Positions 57,928 to 64,000 of a DNA stretch of 64,000 nt are shown piece by piece. The stretch is from Maccoyibacter intestinihominis (GTDB lineage Bacteria > Bacillota > Clostridia > Lachnospirales > Lachnospiraceae). The notes below the pieces were generated by a model, which saw only the letters and a list, made by a program, of their open reading frames with translations, was not told where the DNA came from and ran no database searches. Numbering within the stretch: position 1 is the stretch's first letter; every line of letters begins with the position of its first letter. The position numbers and the translations under genes were made by a program. Where the stretch lies: positions 124,001 to 188,000 of the forward strand of contig NZ_JBBMEX010000004.1 of assembly GCF_040096355.1 (NCBI RefSeq). The letters run 5' to 3'.

Positions 57928-59379
57928 TTATACGTTGATTTCAACCTCTACGCCAAGCAGGTCTTTGCGTTCTTCTAATGCCGGTTTTATGACATTTTCT
58001 AAGAATGCGGTTACCTGGATCGGTGCTCTTCCCACATATTTTGCAGGGTCCATAGATTTTTCTAATTCTTCTAAGGTCAGATTGAATGCCGGATCTGCTG
58101 CGATCAGTTCTAAAAGATTGTTGTCTTTTCCTTCCTCTTTGACATTCTTTCCTGCCTCCATGGAAAGCTGACGGATCTTTTCGTGCATCTCCTGACGGTT
58201 ACCTCCATTTTTTACGGCATCCATCATAATATTTTCGGTTGCCATGAACGGAAGCTCTGCCATCATGTGTTTGCGGATAACCTTATCATATACTACCAGT
58301 CCGTCTACGACGTTCAGACATAAATCTAAAATACCGTCAATGGCAAGGAAGCCTTCCGGAATGCTTAAACGCTTGTTTGCGGAATCGTCTAACGTTCTCT
58401 CAAACCACTGTGTTGCAGATGTGATCGCCGGATTTAAGGCATCGATCATCACATAGCGGGAAAGAGATGCAATACGCTCACTCCGCATCGGATTTCTCTT
58501 ATATGCCATCGCGGAGGAACCGATCTGGTTTTTCTCAAATGGCTCTTCTACTTCTTTTAAGTGCTGGAGCAGACGGATATCATTTGACATCTTATGCGCA
58601 CTTGCTGCAATGCCTGCTAAAACATTTGCTACTCTGGTATCTACTTTTCTTGAATAGGTCTGACCGGATACCGGATAACATTCTGCAAATCCCATTTTTT
58701 TCGCGATCATCGGATCGATCTTATCGATGGTTTCCTGATCTCCTGCGAATAACTCCTGAAAACTTGCCTGTGTTCCTGTCGTTCCTTTAGAGCCTAAGAG
58801 TTTTAAGCTGTTCTGTACATACTCTAAATCCTCTAAATCCATTAAAAATTCCTGCATCCAGAGTGTTGCACGTTTTCCTACGGTAGTCGGCTGTGCCGGC
58901 TGGAAATGTGTAAATGCCAGTGTCGGCAGTTCTTTATATTCGTCTGCAAATTTTGCAAGTTCATCGATCACATTGACTAATTTTTTACGGACTAATTTCA
59001 GTGCCTCGTTCATGACGATAATGTCCGTATTGTCACCCACATAACAGGAGGTTGCTCCTAAATGAATGATACCTGCTGCCTTTGGGCACTGCTGTCCATA
59101 AGCATACACATGGCTCATAACATCATGGCGTACTAACTTTTCACGCTCTTTTGCCACTTCATAATTAATATCCTCGGCATTTGCCTTTAACTCATCGATC
59201 TGCTCCTGTGTGATGACCGGTTTTCCATTCTCGGAAAGACCTAATTCCATTTCTGTCTCTGCAAGCGCGATCCAGAGTTTTCTCCAGGTACGGAATTTCA
59301 TATCCGGTGAAAAAATATACTGCATTTCTTTACTTGCATAGCGCTCTGAGAGCGGACTGTTATATCTGTCTGTTGACAT
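57928..59379 (-). CDS. purB: Adenylosuccinate lyase
   Basis: Acts twice in purine synthesis (SAICAR and adenylosuccinate cleavage); 483 aa. Fumarase/aspartase superfamily with the signature loop IGSSAMAYKRNPMRSE carrying the catalytic Ser, and HLGATSCYVGDNTD and KGTTGTQASF blocks. AAAGGAGACACCT precedes the ATG. It is a downstream member of purC-purF-purB on the minus strand. Confidence 0.96.
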   Translation of the reverse strand: MSTDRYNSPLSERYASKEMQYIFSPDMKFRTWRKLWIALAETEMELGLSENGKPVITQEQIDELKANAEDINYEVAKEREKLVRHDVMSHVYAYGQQCPKAAGIIHLGATSCYVGDNTDIIVMNEALKLVRKKLVNVIDELAKFADEYKELPTLAFTHFQPAQPTTVGKRATLWMQEFLMDLEDLEYVQNSLKLLGSKGTTGTQASFQELFAGDQETIDKIDPMIAKKMGFAECYPVSGQTYSRKVDTRVANVLAGIAASAHKMSNDIRLLQHLKEVEEPFEKNQIGSSAMAYKRNPMRSERIASLSRYVMIDALNPAITSATQWFERTLDDSANKRLSIPEGFLAIDGILDLCLNVVDGLVVYDKVIRKHMMAELPFMATENIMMDAVKNGGNRQEMHEKIRQLSMEAGKNVKEEGKDNNLLELIAADPAFNLTLEELEKSMDPAKYVGRAPIQVTAFLENVIKPALEERKDLLGVEVEINV

Positions 59380-59436
59380 AGGTGTCTCCTTTCGTATACG
59401 GGGTATCTGCTTTATATGGTTATGATTGAACTATGA

Positions 59437-60885
59437 TCATCTCTCAAAGTCTCCGCGGATGTCCTCTTTTGGCGGTTCCATCGGATATTTTCCTGTAAAG
59501 CATCCTTTACAGATGGACAATCCGTTGACTAATTCTTCTAATCTTGGAATCTCTAAATAGCCTAGGGAATCCGCACCGATCACATCCCGGATCTCTTCTA
59601 TCGTCCGGTTATAGGCGATCAGCTGCTCTCTTTCCGGAATATCGGTTCCAAAATAACAAGGCCATAAGAATGGCGGGGAGGAAATCCGTACATGTACTTC
59701 TGTTGCCCCTGCATCCCTTAGCATACGCACGATACGGTCAGAGGTTGTTCCTCGCACAATGGAATCGTCTATCATGATGACTCGTTTTCCATCTACTGCC
59801 TCTTTTAGGACATTCAGCTTGATCTTTACACTGGATTCGCGGTTGCTCTGTTTTGGCTTGATAAAGGTTCTTCCGACATAGCCATTTTTTACAAATGCCG
59901 TTCCATAAGGGATTCCCGATTCCATGGCATATCCAAGTGCTGCCGCATTTCCCGATTCCGGCACGCCTACGACTAAGTCTGCCTCTACCGGTGAATCCAT
60001 TGCTAAAAATCTGCCTGCTTTAATTCTGGAATCATAGACTCCGATCCCATCGATCTGGCTGTCCGGTCTTGCAAAATAAATATATTCAAAAATACAACGT
60101 GCCTGTCTTTCTTTCTCTAAACACATCGTGGTATCGGATACGATTCCTTTTTCCGGCGTGATCGTAACCACCTCACCCGGCAGCACATCACGGACAAATT
60201 CTGCTCCGAGTGTGTCTAAGGCACAGCTTTCCGATGTTAAAATATAGGCATTGTCTCTTTTTCCGATACAGAGCGGTTTAAATCCATATGGATCTCTTGC
60301 GCCGATCAGTTTTCTGGGACTCATGACAACCAGTGCAAAAGCCCCCTGAATCTTTTGTGCTGCTCTTCGCACTGCTTCTTCTACGTTATCGGAATTAAGG
60401 CGTTCCCTTGCGATATGATAAGCAATGACCTCTGAATCGATCGTTGTCTGGAAAATCGCTCCGGTATACTCTAATTCTCTGCGAAGCTCATTTGCATTGA
60501 TCAGATTTCCGTTGTGAGCTAATCCTAAGGTTCCCTTCACATAGTTCAACACCAATGGCTGTGCATTCTCTCGTGTGGAGGCTCCGGCTGTAGAATAGCG
60601 GACATGACCGACTCCGATATCTCCTTTCATGGACTCTAAAATATCCTGAGTAAAGACTTCATTCACCAGTCCCATATCCTTATGTGTGGTCACTTTTCCT
60701 TTTGGTCCGTCTGTCTTGCTGACTGCAATACCACAGCTCTCCTGTCCGCGGTGCTGCAATGCAAATAAACCATAATAGATTGTGGATGCCACATCATGTC
60801 CATCAAAATCATACATTCCAAAGACGCCACATTCCTCATGCAGATCATCCCACGGTGTATTTTTTTCTAATTCTTTATTCTTCAT
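59437..60885 (-). CDS. purF: Amidophosphoribosyltransferase
   Basis: First step of de novo purine synthesis, moving the glutamine amide onto PRPP; 482 aa. A short propeptide precedes the Ntn nucleophile Cys19 in EECGVFG. The glutaminase domain covers about 19-260; the phosphoribosyltransferase domain has the PRPP loop RVIMIDDSIVRGTT. Cys residues in PCYFGTD and SICKGCFTG suggest the 4Fe-4S type as in B. subtilis. Confidence 0.96.
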   Translation of the reverse strand: MKNKELEKNTPWDDLHEECGVFGMYDFDGHDVASTIYYGLFALQHRGQESCGIAVSKTDGPKGKVTTHKDMGLVNEVFTQDILESMKGDIGVGHVRYSTAGASTRENAQPLVLNYVKGTLGLAHNGNLINANELRRELEYTGAIFQTTIDSEVIAYHIARERLNSDNVEEAVRRAAQKIQGAFALVVMSPRKLIGARDPYGFKPLCIGKRDNAYILTSESCALDTLGAEFVRDVLPGEVVTITPEKGIVSDTTMCLEKERQARCIFEYIYFARPDSQIDGIGVYDSRIKAGRFLAMDSPVEADLVVGVPESGNAAALGYAMESGIPYGTAFVKNGYVGRTFIKPKQSNRESSVKIKLNVLKEAVDGKRVIMIDDSIVRGTTSDRIVRMLRDAGATEVHVRISSPPFLWPCYFGTDIPEREQLIAYNRTIEEIRDVIGADSLGYLEIPRLEELVNGLSICKGCFTGKYPMEPPKEDIRGDFER

Positions 60886-60963
60886 AAAGTTTTAACCTTT
60901 CACTACCCGGCTGTCTTTAGACCACCGGTATTCTTCTTACTGCCTGTAATTCTCTATGCAGAA

Positions 60964-61842
60964 TTAATCGAATTTTGTACCAGTCAGCAATTCATAAGCC
61001 TCTTTATATTTGTCTACGGTTTTTATGACAACTTCTTCCGGCAGCAGATAATCATTGTCCGGATTTGCTTTTAACCAGTCTCTGACAAACTGTTTGTCAA
61101 AGGATGGCTGGGATTTTCCTGCTTCATATCCCTCTAATGGCCAGAATCTGGAGCTGTCCGGTGTGAGCATTTCATCTCCAAGCACTACGTTTCCGTTCTC
61201 GTCTAAACCGAACTCAAACTTGGTATCTGCAATGATAATGCCTTTGCTCAACGCATACTCTGCACATTTTTTATACAATGCAATGGTACAGTCCTTGATC
61301 TGGTTTGCGTAGTCCGCACCTTTTCCCGGATAGATTTCCTCTAAAATCTCTACACTTCTTTCAAAGGATATATTTTCATCATGCAGTCCGATCTCTGCTT
61401 TGGTACTTGGTGTATAGATCGGCTCCGGCAGCTTGTCTGACTCTTTTAAGCCCTCCGGTAATGTAATCCCGCAGACTGTTCCGTTTTCCTTATAACTCTC
61501 CCATCCGCTTCCTGTAATATATCCGCGCACGATGCACTCGATCGGAAGCATCTCTAACTTCTTGCACATCATGCTGTTTCCGTCAAATTTTTCCTGCTGG
61601 AAAAATTCCGGCATATCTTTCACATCAACGGAAAGCATATGGTTTGGTACGATATCTTTCGTAAAATCAAACCAGAACTTAGACATCTGTGTTAAGATCG
61701 CACCCTTTTGGGTAATCTGATTCTTCAAAATGTGGTCAAATGCTGAGATTCTGTCTGTCGCTGTGATAATGAGGCTTTCTCCGATATCATATACCTCGCG
61801 TACTTTTCCTTCTTTAATTGGCAAAAATTCCTGTGTACTCAT
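60964..61842 (-). CDS. purC: SAICAR synthetase
   Basis: Phosphoribosylaminoimidazole-succinocarboxamide synthase of 292 aa. The start is the ATG at 61842, seven bases after GGAGG. Typical segments are KEGKVREVYDIGESLIITAT, RISAFDHILKN, ECIVRGYITGSGW and IIADTKFEFGLDENG. It is the first of three pur genes here; no purine riboswitch was recognised upstream. Confidence 0.95.
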   Translation of the reverse strand: MSTQEFLPIKEGKVREVYDIGESLIITATDRISAFDHILKNQITQKGAILTQMSKFWFDFTKDIVPNHMLSVDVKDMPEFFQQEKFDGNSMMCKKLEMLPIECIVRGYITGSGWESYKENGTVCGITLPEGLKESDKLPEPIYTPSTKAEIGLHDENISFERSVEILEEIYPGKGADYANQIKDCTIALYKKCAEYALSKGIIIADTKFEFGLDENGNVVLGDEMLTPDSSRFWPLEGYEAGKSQPSFDKQFVRDWLKANPDNDYLLPEEVVIKTVDKYKEAYELLTGTKFD

Positions 61843-62040
61843 GTCGTCCTCCATTTTCTATGCTTTCCATAACTTAAACTCTGTTTACATACTACAGAAA
61901 AAATTATAATACAGGGCGTTTTGGAAAGTCAACGGATTTGACCGGAGTTGTGTTTTTCCGGGTGTAGAAAATTCTGATATTTTTATTAGTTTTTTTGTGT
62001 AATTTCTTCCATTTATAAGTTGTGCTAATAACCACGTTAT

Positions 62041-62091
62041 AAAAAACCCTGAAACTCCAAAACCATTTCGGGATTTTGAAATTCCAGGGTC
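62041..62091 (-). terminator. Terminator of gpmI
   Basis: ACCCTGGAATTTCAAAATCC pairs with GGTTTTGGAGTTTCAGGGT and ends in TTTTTT on the minus strand, 38 bp after the gpmI stop codon. Confidence 0.9.
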
Positions 62092-62128
62092 TGCTTTTCA
62101 TCCGATATATTTTTGACGATCGATCGTC

Positions 62129-63670
62129 TTATTTTTTGATCAACAGGGATTTTCCGGTCATCTCTGCCGGCTGTTTCATTCCCATGGTCTCGATCAGAGT
62201 TGGTACGATATCTGCTAAGCATCCGCCATCTCTTAAGGTATATGCAGGATCATAGTTTACTAAGATAAATGGTACCTGATTGGTGGTATGTGCGGTAAAC
62301 GGAGCACCTGTCTCGTAGTCGATCAACTGCTCTGCATTTCCGTGGTCTGCACAAATGAACATTACACCATCGACTTCTTTGATCGCCTCTACTGCTTTTC
62401 CGACACATTCATCTACTGCTTCTACCGCCTTAATCGCAGCTTCTTCTACTCCGGTATGACCTACCATATCCGGGTTTGCAAAGTTGATGATGATAACATC
62501 ATATTTATCGGAACGGATGGCTGTTGTCAATTTATCGCATACTTCGTAAGCACTCATCTCCGGTTTTAAGTCATAGGTAGCAACCTTTGGAGAGTTTACT
62601 AAGATTCTGTCTTCTCCCTCATTCGGTTCTTCTACACCACCGTTGAAGAAGAAAGTTACATGTGCGTATTTTTCTGTCTCTGCAATACGGGCCTGTGTCA
62701 TATGATTTGCTGCAAGCCACTCACCGAATGTATTGGTTACGGCAACCTTCGGGAATGCCACAAATTTATTCGGGATCGTCGGATCATAATCGGTAAAGCA
62801 TACAAAGGTTGTCTTAATTCTTGCACCTCTGTCAAATCCCTTGAAATCATCATCGCAGAAGCATCTGGTGATCTCTCTTGCACGGTCCGGGCGGAAGTTG
62901 AAGAAAACAACAGAATCGTTATCTTTAATAGTTGCAACCGGAGCACCGTTTTCCATAACTACGGTTGGTTTTACGAACTCATCTGTCTCATCTTTGTCAT
63001 AGGACTGCTGAATTGCTTCCGGTCCACTTGCAGCGGTCTGTCCCTCGCCTTTTGTCAGTGCATCATATGCTAATTTTACACGGTCATAGTTGTTATCTCT
63101 GTCCATTGCATAGTAGCGTCCGGAAACAGATGCGATCTTACCCACGCCGATCTTTTTCATTTCATCCTCTAATGCAATTGCAAAATCTTTTCCGCTTGCA
63201 GGCGGTGTATCACGTCCGTCTAAGAAGCAGTGTACATATACATTGGATAATCCGTTTCTCTTTGCTAACTCTAATAAGCCATAGAGGTGTGTATTGTGGC
63301 TATGTACACCACCATCGGATAAGAGTCCGAAGAAATGAAGGTCACTGTTATTTTTCTTGCAGTTTTCTACTGCTTTTAAAAGTGCTTCATTCTCAAAGAA
63401 AGTTCCTTCTTCAATATCTTTGGTGATTCTTGTAAGCTCCTGATATACAATACGTCCTGCTCCCATGTTCAGATGTCCTACTTCTGAATTACCCATCTGT
63501 CCATCCGGAAGTCCTACTGCTAAGCCGCTGGCATTACCTCTTACAAACGGATACTCTTTCATCAGTTTGTCCATGACCGGAGTCTTTGCCTCTGCTACTG
63601 CATTTCCTTTTGTGGTCTTATTCAGACCATATCCATCTAAAATCATTAATACGGTTGGTTTTTTACTCAT
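62129..63670 (-). CDS. gpmI: 2,3-bisphosphoglycerate-independent phosphoglycerate mutase
   Basis: Mn-dependent glycolytic mutase of 513 aa. I start at ATG 63670 (AGAGGAATTGAGT upstream), giving MSKKPTVLMILDGYG. The phosphoserine intermediate is in MGNSEVGHLNMGAG. Metal ligands are visible in LDGRDTPP, NPDMVGHTG and CADHGNAEQL. It is isolated from the other glycolytic gene (eno) by the purine genes. Confidence 0.97.
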   Translation of the reverse strand: MSKKPTVLMILDGYGLNKTTKGNAVAEAKTPVMDKLMKEYPFVRGNASGLAVGLPDGQMGNSEVGHLNMGAGRIVYQELTRITKDIEEGTFFENEALLKAVENCKKNNSDLHFFGLLSDGGVHSHNTHLYGLLELAKRNGLSNVYVHCFLDGRDTPPASGKDFAIALEDEMKKIGVGKIASVSGRYYAMDRDNNYDRVKLAYDALTKGEGQTAASGPEAIQQSYDKDETDEFVKPTVVMENGAPVATIKDNDSVVFFNFRPDRAREITRCFCDDDFKGFDRGARIKTTFVCFTDYDPTIPNKFVAFPKVAVTNTFGEWLAANHMTQARIAETEKYAHVTFFFNGGVEEPNEGEDRILVNSPKVATYDLKPEMSAYEVCDKLTTAIRSDKYDVIIINFANPDMVGHTGVEEAAIKAVEAVDECVGKAVEAIKEVDGVMFICADHGNAEQLIDYETGAPFTAHTTNQVPFILVNYDPAYTLRDGGCLADIVPTLIETMGMKQPAEMTGKSLLIKK

Positions 63671-63733
63671 ACTCAATTCCTCTTTTCTTATCACTTTCAG
63701 ACTTATCTTAAAACAAATCTACACATTTTTCAA

Positions 63734-64000
63734 CTACTTCGATAAATTTGTTACATATCCTTCTTCATCTATGGAAACATCCTTTGAAAGTCCCCGCATA
63801 AAATCCAAAACCTCTGTCCTCTGGCTTCCATCGGTCAGGAGTCTGGTCCTCGTTCCCGACTGGATACATGGCAAAAACCGCAAACGGATACTTCCGTCTT
63901 TTTGTATCCGCACCTGTGCTACTCCGGTATCTAAGGTCTTGTTATTAAACCAGAAATTTCCCAGACTGTAGAGAACCGGTACGTCCTCTATATAAGCAAT
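63734..64000 (-). CDS. CapA-family (metallophosphatase-like) protein, C-terminal end
   Basis: Only the last 88 residues are in the window. VPVLYSLGNFWFNN is the family's characteristic C-terminal block (poly-gamma-glutamate synthesis protein CapA/YwtB type), followed by beta-strands (GVAQVRIQKDGSIRLRFLP) and the end GYVTNLSK-stop. The N-terminal part and the metal-binding residues are outside the window, so activity cannot be judged. It is 63 bp upstream of gpmI on the same strand. Confidence 0.75.
   Translation of the reverse strand: MAYIEDVPVLYSLGNFWFNNKTLDTGVAQVRIQKDGSIRLRFLPCIQSGTRTRLLTDGSQRTEVLDFMRGLSKDVSIDEEGYVTNLSK

Overview
This window looks like a chromosomal segment of a low-to-mid GC Firmicute of the class Clostridia, most likely a gut Lachnospiraceae in the Roseburia/Agathobacter/Eubacterium range. 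The evidence is strong AAGGAGG-type ribosome sites, sporulation-associated genes (spoIIM, CotF-type coat proteins, YlmC/YmxH), a DUF4250 gene, a fused-regulator style maltose ABC operon and the clostridial order eno-secG-rnr-smpB-ssrA. The genus is inference only. No rRNA or CRISPR array was seen. One tRNA (Arg-CCG) and one tmRNA are present.

Layout. Positions 1-4930 (minus) hold a maltose/maltodextrin operon: solute-binding lipoprotein, two permeases, a LacI-family repressor and the start of 4-alpha-glucanotransferase, with a complete promoter, two LacI/CcpA-like half-palindromic operators and an intercistronic hairpin after the binding-protein gene. A CLC antiporter and a DUF4250 gene follow. 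Positions ~6545-12108 are a compact Tn916-related mobile element: Tn916-type integrase, excisionase and a MobT/Rep_trans-like initiation protein on the minus strand, a palindrome-rich putative oriT, then a plus-strand block with two XRE regulators and small membrane proteins. It carries no visible conjugation machinery and no resistance gene, so it is best read as an integrative mobilizable element (IME) or a strongly reduced ICE. It has replaced the last codon(s) of the DUF4250 gene.

Positions 12.1-24.3 kb hold a patatin lipase, a hybrid histidine kinase with two receiver domains and a separate Hpt protein, an SGNH hydrolase, two small coat-F-like proteins, cysK with a promoter and Rrf2/CymR-like dyad, a secreted GLUG-type surface protein, an unannotated 52-aa membrane protein, and a decayed island with HicB, DUF2442 and DUF4160 remnants. 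Positions 23.4-35.6 kb (minus) hold metA, ligA, rluF, an SH3 protein with a long Lys/Glu-rich spacer, tRNA-Arg, a marR plus heterodimeric ABC exporter operon, nudC, aroK and aroD. Two neighbouring long palindromes (158 and 160 bp) fill the aroD-aroE gap, and aroE and a DAHP synthase run on the plus strand, so four shikimate pathway genes sit together.

From 38 kb to the end almost everything is on the minus strand and is housekeeping: xerD, spoIIM, an ADP-ribose-type Nudix hydrolase, rny, recX-recA with a perfect LexA box, trxA, prfC, efp, rpiB, a YqeG phosphatase, an isochorismatase-like hydrolase, pta, nrdR, ylmC, ychF, ssrA-smpB-rnr-secG-eno, purB-purF-purC, gpmI and the end of a CapA-like protein. 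The most interesting parts are the compact IME (with a displaced mobT reading frame, stacked palindromes and end repeats) and the paired ~160-bp palindromes; neither is proven here to be a new system.
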